Part shown: one piece after another, positions 34,914 to 42,097 of the stretch
Layout: the number at the start of each line of letters is the position of its first letter
Position numbering within the stretch: the first letter of the stretch is position 1
Assembly (NCBI GenBank): GCA_034430895.1
Contig: DAOUDW010000102.1
Span: forward strand, 13,366-77,365
DNA length: 64,000 nucleotides
Origin: WVZH01 sp034430895
Lineage (GTDB): Bacteria; Chloroflexota; Anaerolineae; Anaerolineales; E44-bin32
Direction: 5' to 3'
Notes under the pieces: model-generated
Database searches by the model: none
Told to the model about the DNA's origin: nothing
Seen by the model: the letters and a program-made list of their open reading frames with translations, nothing else
Program-made: the position numbers and the translations under genes

Positions 34914-36458
34914 GTGAAAAAAGATATTATTTTAGATTTTCAACACGTAACCAAAGAATTCCCGGGCGTCGTGGCGCTTGACGATGTCACCTTAGAAGTC
35001 GAGCGAGGTGAAATCCATGGTCTCTGTGGAGAAAACGGCGCAGGCAAATCCACGTTGATGAAGATCCTTTCCGGTGTTCATTCCTTTGGCACCTATGAAG
35101 GATCGATTCTCTACGATGGAGAAAAACTCAAGTTGGAAAGCCGCGCCATCCGACGGGCAAATGAGGCGGGAATTGCCATCGTCTACCAGGAATTAACCCT
35201 CGTATCCAGCATGACGGTGGGAGAAAACATATACCTGGGAAAGGAACCCAGAGAAAACGGCTTCATCAACTGGAATAGACTCTACTCCGACACCCAAAAG
35301 ATCTTGGCGAAGTACAATCTCGATGTCGAGCCCCAGGCGATCGTCGGAAACCTCGGCGTCGGCAAACAGCAAATGGTAGAAATAGCCAAAGCCCTGGCCG
35401 TAGACGCAAACGTCCTCATACTGGATGAACCCACCAGTGCCCTCACGGAAGCGGAAACCGATCAATTAATGGAAATTATCCGCTCTTTGAAGGCACATGG
35501 TGTTACCTGTATTTATATCTCCCACAAACTCGATGAATTCTTCCGCATTGCGGACCAGATGACCATCTTACGCGATGGAAAAGTTGTCGACACGCTACCA
35601 ACTTCCGAGTTGAGGCATGAAGATCTGGTTAAAATGATGGTCGGCCGCGAGATGAGCAAACGCTTCCCGCCCAGCAACCGCAAACCCGGCGAAGTCATTA
35701 TGGAAGTGGAAGACTTACACGCCGAGGACCCGCACGACTCCGACAGAATGGTACTTAATGGAGTTACCTTCAACTTGCGCCGTGGGGAGATCCTGGGAAT
35801 CGCCGGCTTAATGGGATCGGGACGCACCGAGTTGGCCATGACTCTCTTCGGCGAATATGGCAAGATCACCCAGGGGCGGATCATATTGGATGGCGAAGAA
35901 ATCAAACCCACCGCCGCCAACGCCGCAATTAGGAAGGGTTTGAGCCTGGTCCCGGAAGATCGAAAAGAGCACGGCCTGATTCTGATCCAATCCATACGCA
36001 GGAATATCTCCTTACCCAACCTGCATCAATTTTCTTCCTTCATGCGCATCAACCGCTTGGCGGAACTCCAGGCGACCATGGAACAATCCAAGAGCCTGGA
36101 TATCAAAGCACCTAGCCTGGAAGTTCCCGTCAATACCCTGTCCGGCGGTAACCAGCAGAAAGTGGTAATTTCGAAATGGCTGATGTCAAAACCCAAAGTG
36201 CTTATCATGGATGACCCTTGCCGGGGTGTTGACGTCGGCGCAAAATATGAAATCTACAAATTGATGACCGAACTAGCTGAGAAGGGTGTTTCGATCATCA
36301 TGACGTCAAGCGAATTGGAGGAAGTGCTGGGTATGTGTGACCGGGTCTTGGTCATGCATGAAGGCCGCTCGAACGGTTTACTCGATATATCCGAAGCCAG
36401 CCAGGAGCACATCATGGCTCTGGCAACCGGCATCGCAGAAAGCGAGTCACTGAAATAA
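34914..36458 (+). CDS. xylG: Sugar ABC transporter ATPase with two ABC domains (XylG-like)
   Basis: 514 residues from GTG 34914 (AAGG 8 nt upstream). The N-terminal ABC domain is canonical: Walker A GENGAGKST, VYQELTLV, a signature region read as LGVGKQQMVEIAKAL and Walker B LILDEPTSALT, with the switch ISHKLDE. The C-terminal domain is partly degenerate, as usual in this family: no normal Walker A (GLMGSGRTEL), but signature LSGGNQQKV and a Walker B changed to MDDPCRGVDVG, i.e. Glu replaced by Asp. The protein powers the permease encoded 45 nt downstream. Confidence 0.92.
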   Translation: MKKDIILDFQHVTKEFPGVVALDDVTLEVERGEIHGLCGENGAGKSTLMKILSGVHSFGTYEGSILYDGEKLKLESRAIRRANEAGIAIVYQELTLVSSMTVGENIYLGKEPRENGFINWNRLYSDTQKILAKYNLDVEPQAIVGNLGVGKQQMVEIAKALAVDANVLILDEPTSALTEAETDQLMEIIRSLKAHGVTCIYISHKLDEFFRIADQMTILRDGKVVDTLPTSELRHEDLVKMMVGREMSKRFPPSNRKPGEVIMEVEDLHAEDPHDSDRMVLNGVTFNLRRGEILGIAGLMGSGRTELAMTLFGEYGKITQGRIILDGEEIKPTAANAAIRKGLSLVPEDRKEHGLILIQSIRRNISLPNLHQFSSFMRINRLAELQATMEQSKSLDIKAPSLEVPVNTLSGGNQQKVVISKWLMSKPKVLIMDDPCRGVDVGAKYEIYKLMTELAEKGVSIIMTSSELEEVLGMCDRVLVMHEGRSNGLLDISEASQEHIMALATGIAESESLK

Positions 36459-36503
36459 ATTGGGGGGCGATTCTCGATCCCAACCTTGAAGAAGGATTTA
36501 CAA

Positions 36504-37676
36504 ATGAACCTACCTAATGAACTCGTACAGCAATTTCGGCGGAACATTCAAACCTACAGCATCATCCTGGCATTGGTTGTCATATGGGGATTATTCGGCT
36601 TCTTGAGTGATGGCGCTTACCTGCAGCCCCAGAACTTTTCCAACCTGTTTCGACAAATGACGGTGACTTCATTCCTCGCCATTGGTATGGTGCTGGTCAT
36701 TGTGACCGGCAACATCGACCTATCGGTAGGGAAAGCTGCGGGTTTTATTTCCGTAATGGTAGCCCACCATCAATACCGAGTCTGGCACGCATTAATCCCG
36801 GGAGAAGCGCTGTTGGCGGCCATATTGTCGATTTCACTCGGCATTTTACTGGGCATTCTATGGGGCGTAATCCAGGGGTACGTCATCTCCTACCAGGGAA
36901 TACCCGCATTTATCGTCACGCTTGGTGGTCTCTTCATCATGCGCGGCGCAATATTGCTGCGTACGGAAGGCAGAACCATCCCGGCGAATCAACCCTACCT
37001 TTCAACGATCGCACAGGGATACCTAGATCAAAACATCAGCTGGATCATCGCCGGTGTAGTGATCATCTTCCTATTTTTCAACATGTTCCGCAGCCGAAAG
37101 AAGAAACGTGAATATGGTTTCGAGTTATCCAGTTTTGCCATGGATCTCTCGATGACGATTTTCTTTTCGCTGCTTATGGGTTTGTATGTATTCGTCGTGA
37201 ATAAGTACCAGGGAATTCAAATCCCGGTAATGCTACTGGCAATTGCCGCCGTCATCCTGGCCTACGTTTCCAACAACTCGCGTTTTGGACGCTACGCGTA
37301 CGCCATCGGCGGCAACCGCGAGGCTGCCAGGCTCTCGGGAATCAACATCCGCAAGAATGTGTTCCAGGTTTTCGTACTCATGGGCTTGCTCACCGGTATC
37401 GGAGGAGTCGTGCTGGCTTCGTACGTCGGATATGGCACGATTGCCGCCGGTGAAGGTTACGAGCTGGATGCCATTGCCGCCGCAATCCTGGGAGGCACAT
37501 CGCCGCTTGGCGGTGAGGGCACCATATTCGGTGCACTTGTCGGCGCATTGATCATGTCTAGCCTAACCAACGGGTTGCAAATAATGAACGTAGCGCCAGG
37601 ATGGACGCAGCTGGTTAAAGGTCTCGTTCTCGTTCTGGCAGTTTTCGCTGACGCAAGACTAAAAAGGAACCGGTAA
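36504..37676 (+). CDS. xylH: Sugar ABC transporter permease (XylH-like)
   Basis: 390 residues from ATG 36504 (AAGGA 8 nt upstream); a TTG at 36486 is an alternative. It is an integral membrane protein with about ten hydrophobic segments. Family features are MVLVIVTGNIDLSVGKAAGF, FIVTLGGLFIMRGAI, RFGRYAYAIGGNREAARLSGIN and DAIAAAILGGTSPLGGEGTI. The long cytoplasmic stretch RSRKKKREYGFE in the middle is typical of the xylose-type permeases. With XylF and XylG it forms a complete importer. Confidence 0.92.
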   Translation: MNLPNELVQQFRRNIQTYSIILALVVIWGLFGFLSDGAYLQPQNFSNLFRQMTVTSFLAIGMVLVIVTGNIDLSVGKAAGFISVMVAHHQYRVWHALIPGEALLAAILSISLGILLGILWGVIQGYVISYQGIPAFIVTLGGLFIMRGAILLRTEGRTIPANQPYLSTIAQGYLDQNISWIIAGVVIIFLFFNMFRSRKKKREYGFELSSFAMDLSMTIFFSLLMGLYVFVVNKYQGIQIPVMLLAIAAVILAYVSNNSRFGRYAYAIGGNREAARLSGINIRKNVFQVFVLMGLLTGIGGVVLASYVGYGTIAAGEGYELDAIAAAILGGTSPLGGEGTIFGALVGALIMSSLTNGLQIMNVAPGWTQLVKGLVLVLAVFADARLKRNR

Positions 37677-37727
37677 GATCGAGCCGTTCATCTCTCAGAT
37701 CATCGAGTAATTTCTCCTCTATCCCAA

Positions 37728-37756
37728 CGACTCCGCGTATCCAAGACGCGGAGTCG
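37728..37756. terminator. Hairpin between convergent sugar transporter operons
   Basis: A perfect 11-bp stem CGACTCCGCGT / ACGCGGAGTCG with a 7-nt loop, extended by one A-T pair. It lies 51 nt after xylH and 40 nt before the end of the convergent binding-protein gene. No clear T-tract on either side, so termination strength is uncertain. Confidence 0.55.
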
Positions 37757-37795
37757 TCGAATTAAGCAGAAATCGATTGAGCCGCACTCTATTTA

Positions 37796-38845
37796 CTATT
37801 CATCAACCCCCATCGGCGCTTCCCAACCCACCGTGTCCCATTCGTGAGGAATGCCCTTCTCATCCAAAAAGACTTCGTACGCTTTCAGGTTTTTCGCTGT
37901 GATCACATCCACGCCGGTATCGATGACACCGTCGATCACTCCCATTTCTTCCATCGCCGCTGCCTCGCCAAGCGTAGCGATAAGATAGATTAACTGAACT
38001 GATTTATAACCCATCTCAAATTCCCGCTGCGCGACTGTGGCGTTAATCACCCCCTCCTTGATCCCATTGATGATATCCGTCGTCGCATCAAAACAAACCA
38101 ATTTAGTCTGGCCGACTCGATCAGCTTCTTTAATTGCGGTCGCCCAAGCGGGACCGTTATATGCATAGACACCAAACGCTCCGGCCAGTTCGGGGTTTGC
38201 AGAAAGCACGGAATTCGCCAATTCCAGCGCTTGCGCAGCGTCTTCTCGATCCGTTACCGGCTCGAGCACCACAATCCCCTCACCCACAGCATCCAGGAAG
38301 CCCTCTGTACGCTGCAAAGCGTTCAAGGCGGTGTCTGAGCCACGACCGATCCCTACGGTGCCGCCGTTTGCCAGCAATGCCGTCATCGTTTTCCCCGCAG
38401 CGAGGCCTGCCGTGTAATTATCCGTTCCGATATAAACCTGTGATATTGAGCCTTCGATGGGAGGTGTATCCAATGTTGTCACGATGATCCCCGCCTCGGC
38501 GGCCTGCTTCATCACCCGCTCCAGCGCGCTGGGATCGGAAGGCGCGATAGCGATCCCGGTTACTCCCTGGGCAATGTAGGTCTCCATCGTTTGAATCTGA
38601 GAAGCCACGTCTTCCGTCGGCGTGACAAAGAAAATCGCCTGGTCCGGGTTCAGCCCCAAATCAACAGCGGCCGCCTTTACACCCTTCTCCACGTTACTCC
38701 AATATGTATGTACCGATTTCCCAATCACAACAACGGTGAATTCGTGCATATCCAAGCCGTTGATTCGGTCGGCTAAAGCGGAGCACGACGTTGTCAGCAT
38801 GCTCAGAATCATCCAAGCAATCATGTATATACGCATCTTTTTCAT
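37796..38845 (-). CDS. Sugar ABC transporter substrate-binding lipoprotein (RbsB-like)
   Basis: 349 residues from ATG 38845; a GTG at 38863 is an alternative start. The signal peptide ends at a Cys in MLTTSCSA. The type 1 binding-protein fold is clear: HTYWSNVEKGVKAAAVDLG, TPTEDVASQIQTMETYIAQGVTGIAIAPSDPSAL, VYIGTDNYTAGLAAGKTM, NALQRTEGFLDAV, FGVYAYNGPAWATAI and VCFDATTDIINGIKEG. It is the last gene of the operon permease-ATPase-binding protein and would deliver a sugar to those partners. It is only distantly like the XylF-type protein nearby, so a different ligand is likely. Confidence 0.88.
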   Translation of the reverse strand: MKKMRIYMIAWMILSMLTTSCSALADRINGLDMHEFTVVVIGKSVHTYWSNVEKGVKAAAVDLGLNPDQAIFFVTPTEDVASQIQTMETYIAQGVTGIAIAPSDPSALERVMKQAAEAGIIVTTLDTPPIEGSISQVYIGTDNYTAGLAAGKTMTALLANGGTVGIGRGSDTALNALQRTEGFLDAVGEGIVVLEPVTDREDAAQALELANSVLSANPELAGAFGVYAYNGPAWATAIKEADRVGQTKLVCFDATTDIINGIKEGVINATVAQREFEMGYKSVQLIYLIATLGEAAAMEEMGVIDGVIDTGVDVITAKNLKAYEVFLDEKGIPHEWDTVGWEAPMGVDE

Positions 38846-38943
38846 GACGCCCCACTTTCGCACCCCATTCTACAATCAAATTTGCCCGATGGACATACTC
38901 AGACATCCAGCAGAAAAGACTTCCCCAACAATCACATGCCGCC

Positions 38944-39729
38944 TCAGCATTCCTCAGACAGCGAGTAATCATCTTTCGCCCCGATCATGTAAGCCACCAC
39001 ACACTCGCGAAACGTATGAATGTCATCGATGATCGGCCGGTCACACACCTTTCGTCCGTGCCGCAAGACTATCACGCGATCACTAACCTGGTGGATGTCC
39101 TCCAGACGATGGCTGCTGATAATAATGGAACACCCCTGTGATTTGAGCTGATGGATTAATGCCAGCACCTTCTCCACGGCGACAACATTAAGAGCCGCAG
39201 TCGGCTCGTCCATGATGATGATGCTGGAATCGAAGGCAGTCACACGGCCGATGGCGACCGCCTGTCGTTGACCGCCTGATAAATGCTTCACCTTTAAATT
39301 CACAGAATCGATATCGATCCTGAGATTATCAATCAAGCGTAATGATTCCTGTGCCATCGTACGCTTGTTGAGCAGGCGTACCGGCCCCAAACGAAAAAGC
39401 ACATGTTCACGTCCCAAGAACATATTTGCCGCTACGTTCAGGTTATCGACCAGGGCAAAATCCTGATAGACCATTTCAATGCCCATCGAGCGTGAATCTT
39501 CCGGATTTCCAAGCTTGATTTGACGACCATCGATGAAAATCTGACCCCCATCCGGGAGAAGTGCACCGCTGAGCACCTTCATCAGGGTGGATTTTCCAGC
39601 CGCATTGTCACCTGCCAGACCGAGCACCTCGCCGCGTTTTAAGATCAAATTGACCCCGCACAGCGCTTGTATGGCTCCAAAACGCTTGCGAATATCACGC
39701 ATTTCCACGCGGGCTATTGTATCATCCAC
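38944..39729 (-). CDS. Sugar ABC transporter ATPase, single-domain (FrcA/RbsA-N type)
   Basis: 261 residues from GTG 39729 with GAGGGGAG upstream. A single ABC domain with intact motifs: Walker A GDNAAGKSTLM, VYQDFALVDNLNVAANMFLGRE, signature LSGGQRQAVAIGR, Walker B IIIMDEPTAAL and switch ISSHRLEDI. Unlike XylG it lacks a second domain and would work as a homodimer. It starts 12 nt after the permease gene. Its sequence, including DRVIVLRHGRKV, closely resembles the ABC part of the histidine kinase fusion at 42098-43723, suggesting a common origin. Confidence 0.92.
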   Translation of the reverse strand: MDDTIARVEMRDIRKRFGAIQALCGVNLILKRGEVLGLAGDNAAGKSTLMKVLSGALLPDGGQIFIDGRQIKLGNPEDSRSMGIEMVYQDFALVDNLNVAANMFLGREHVLFRLGPVRLLNKRTMAQESLRLIDNLRIDIDSVNLKVKHLSGGQRQAVAIGRVTAFDSSIIIMDEPTAALNVVAVEKVLALIHQLKSQGCSIIISSHRLEDIHQVSDRVIVLRHGRKVCDRPIIDDIHTFRECVVAYMIGAKDDYSLSEEC

Positions 39730-39741
39730 AGATGACTCCCC

Positions 39742-40755
39742 TCAGAATGTGCTACGCCTGCGTCGCCACATATCATAGGTAACCGCAACCACCAGCACGG
39801 TACCCAATACCGTTTCCTGCACATAAGGTGACATATTGACGATCACCATCCCATTGAACATCACGCCCATAATCGCCGCTCCAAGAATGGCACCTGTTAT
39901 CGTCCCTTCGCCACCACGAAGGCTCGTTCCTCCAATTACCGTAGCGGCAATCGCCCATAATTCGTAGGTAGACCCTACAGTTGGTGTGCCTTGACCCAGG
40001 CGTGAAGCCAACAGCAATCCCACCAACCCTGCCATGACGCCACTACTGACGTAGCAAAAACTACGCACGCGATCAACGTTAATTCCCGCCACGCGCGCCG
40101 CCTCGATGTTTCCACCCACGGCATAGATGTGCCGACCAAGCGTCGTCGAACGTAAAATGAAAGCCGCAAGTACCGCAACAATAACCAGGATAACGAACAT
40201 GACGGGGATCTGAAATACTTCACCCTGACCCAATTCCAGGAAGGGAAAATCAAGGGGAAAGACGATCGGATATCCGCGCGTGATGTACTTCGCCATACCC
40301 CGCGCTACCAACCAAGTTCCTAATGTGATAATGAATGAGGGAATTTGCAGCTTGGTAACACAAAATCCATGCCACCTACCGACAAGGCCGGAGAAAACGA
40401 GAACGATCAAAATGGAAGGCAATATCCCCAAAGGAGGAATGGGCCCCACGCCTTTCATCATCAACGTGGCTGCAAACACACCGGTTAGTGCCGTCATCGA
40501 ACCCACAGAAAGATCGATGCCATCCGTGATGATCACAAGGATTTCACCGATGGCCAGTAGACCGAAAGTCGCCACAAAACGCATAATCACTTTTAGATTC
40601 GCCAACTTGAGAAAAGCTTCCGGTCTTTGCCACCAAAAAAATAAGCAAAGCCCTAAAAAAGCAAACGCAATGCTGAACTCCCGAAACCTGAAAATGTTGC
40701 GTAACTGTTGTATTCGTATTTTCACGGGTGAAGGAACGGGCTTCATCTCATCCAT
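39742..40755 (-). CDS. Sugar ABC transporter permease (RbsC/FrcB-like)
   Basis: 337 residues with about nine or ten hydrophobic segments, first gene of the minus-strand importer operon. Typical segments are LVIITDGIDLSVGSMTALTG, FIITLGTWLVARGMAKYIT, TLGRHIYAVGGNIEAARVAGIN and ELWAIAATVIGGTSLRGGEGTI. GGAGG stands 11 nt before the ATG. Its promoter region is shared with the divergent response regulator gene and holds the paired operator. Confidence 0.92.
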   Translation of the reverse strand: MDEMKPVPSPVKIRIQQLRNIFRFREFSIAFAFLGLCLFFWWQRPEAFLKLANLKVIMRFVATFGLLAIGEILVIITDGIDLSVGSMTALTGVFAATLMMKGVGPIPPLGILPSILIVLVFSGLVGRWHGFCVTKLQIPSFIITLGTWLVARGMAKYITRGYPIVFPLDFPFLELGQGEVFQIPVMFVILVIVAVLAAFILRSTTLGRHIYAVGGNIEAARVAGINVDRVRSFCYVSSGVMAGLVGLLLASRLGQGTPTVGSTYELWAIAATVIGGTSLRGGEGTITGAILGAAIMGVMFNGMVIVNMSPYVQETVLGTVLVVAVTYDMWRRRRSTF

Positions 40756-40845
40756 AGATCCGTCGTTTCCTCCTGTTGAAAAAACAAGCGATGAATAGAA
40801 AACGAATGGCCGCGAAGTAATACTTCGGGCTTAACGCACAAGTGC

Positions 40846-40911
40846 AGTATAGGTGAAGTTATATTCACAAGGCTAGGGGGCATCCCTACGTATTATAGGG
40901 GGTTTCCCCCA
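40846..40911 (-). promoter_or_regulatory. Operator pair and TATACT promoter of the second sugar importer operon
   Basis: On the minus strand a distal dyad TGGGGGAAACCCCCTA (40911-40896) and a proximal dyad TAGGGATGCCCCCTA (40888-40874) have centres 22 bp apart. The TATACT -10 box (40851-40846) begins 31 bp after the proximal centre, and no good -35 box is present. Spacing, dyad type and the TATACTGC context match the XylFGH-like operon promoter. The site lies between the permease gene and the divergent response regulator, so it can control both. Confidence 0.62.
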
Positions 40912-40955
40912 TCCAACTTCCGTTGGGAAAAACATCTCACAAGTTGCAATGATGG

Positions 40956-40961
40956 TATAGT
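40956..40961 (+). promoter_or_regulatory. Putative -10 box of the response regulator gene
   Basis: TATAGT ends 6 nt before the ATG at 40968, so a transcript starting at the usual distance would be leaderless; no ribosome-binding site is visible. There is no good -35 box at 17 bp. The operator pair lies 45-82 bp upstream of this box. Confidence 0.4.
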
Positions 40962-40967
40962 AATGGA

Positions 40968-42026
40968 ATGGACGAAGTACGCACACTCCTGGCAGACGAT
41001 CACGCACTTGTGCGTGAGGGAATCCGCAATGCCCTAAAGAAAATCCCCAATATCCGCATAATCGGTGAGGTTGGTGATGGCCCTTCGTTGATGGAAGCCT
41101 TGCAGAATCACAATCCTGACCTGCTGCTTCTCGATGTTACTATGCCAGAGTTCAAACCCGTGGAAACGATCAAAGAAATCTGTCAAAGCCACCCCGCGAT
41201 GAAAATCCTGGTGATCAGCGCCTATGACGATGATGTATATGTGCAGGGGCTGATGCAAGCCGGTGTAGACGGTTATCTCTTGAAAGACCAATCTCTGGGC
41301 GATCTGCAGCTCGCCATCGAGCGCGTATTGTCGAATGAAAAGTGGGTTTCCAGTCGCGTAATCGATAAACTGGTACGTATTTCGGAAAGGTCATCAACGC
41401 CCCCTACATCCCTACTGACATCCCGACAGCGCGACATCCTGCGTTTGCTGCAACAAGGACTCGACAATCAAAGCATCGCACAACGGATGAATCTCAGTAT
41501 TAAAACCATTGAGAATCACCTCACACGCATCTACCGTCAGCTTGACGTTCAGAGTCGCCTCGGAGCTGTAAAATACACCACCCATCACCCGGATATCCTC
41601 GGATTGCCTGGGCAGTTGGTCACGCAAGAGCCTCCAGCCGTGACGACTTCCGAACAAAATGCCGTCACGTTATTGCTGGTCGACGACAACGCTCGTTATC
41701 GCTATCAACTTCGACGCATGATCGGCAAAGTATGCGCCCATGCTCTGATCTATGAAGCTGAGAACATCGACGAGACTGTGAATCTCATTCAACACATCAC
41801 ACCCCACCTGATATTGATCGATGTCGTTCTGGGTGATGAAGATGGCATTCACTGCACACGACGTATTCGAGCGATCTCGTCTAAACCGCGGGTAGTACTT
41901 ATCAGCGCCTATCCCGATCGTGAATTCCACCGCCTGGGTCTGGAGGCGGGCGCAGTGGCCTTTCTGGATAAGAAAGACCTCGACGCGGCTTCGTTACGCG
42001 AATTAATCGATGACGTAGTGGTTTAA
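40968..42026 (+). CDS. Response regulator with REC-HTH-REC layout
   Basis: 352 residues. Receiver 1 (about 4-122) has acidic pair D10-D11, phospho-acceptor D56 in LLLLDVTMP, S84 and K106. A LuxR/NarL-type helix-turn-helix (about 149-205, LTSRQRDILRLLQQG ... SIKTIENHLTRIYRQLDV) sits in the middle. Receiver 2 (about 233-350) again has an intact D239-D240, D285 in LILIDVVLG, S313 and a Lys at 335-336. NarL-type regulators normally end after the helix-turn-helix, so the extra receiver is unusual. The histidine kinase fusion starts 72 nt downstream and is the obvious partner. Confidence 0.9.
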   Translation: MDEVRTLLADDHALVREGIRNALKKIPNIRIIGEVGDGPSLMEALQNHNPDLLLLDVTMPEFKPVETIKEICQSHPAMKILVISAYDDDVYVQGLMQAGVDGYLLKDQSLGDLQLAIERVLSNEKWVSSRVIDKLVRISERSSTPPTSLLTSRQRDILRLLQQGLDNQSIAQRMNLSIKTIENHLTRIYRQLDVQSRLGAVKYTTHHPDILGLPGQLVTQEPPAVTTSEQNAVTLLLVDDNARYRYQLRRMIGKVCAHALIYEAENIDETVNLIQHITPHLILIDVVLGDEDGIHCTRRIRAISSKPRVVLISAYPDREFHRLGLEAGAVAFLDKKDLDAASLRELIDDVVV

Positions 42027-42097
42027 AAAATTACCGACCTAACGTTACAAACACGCAACAAGGATCGTTCTAATTTTACGCAAGTAAACGAAAGAAT

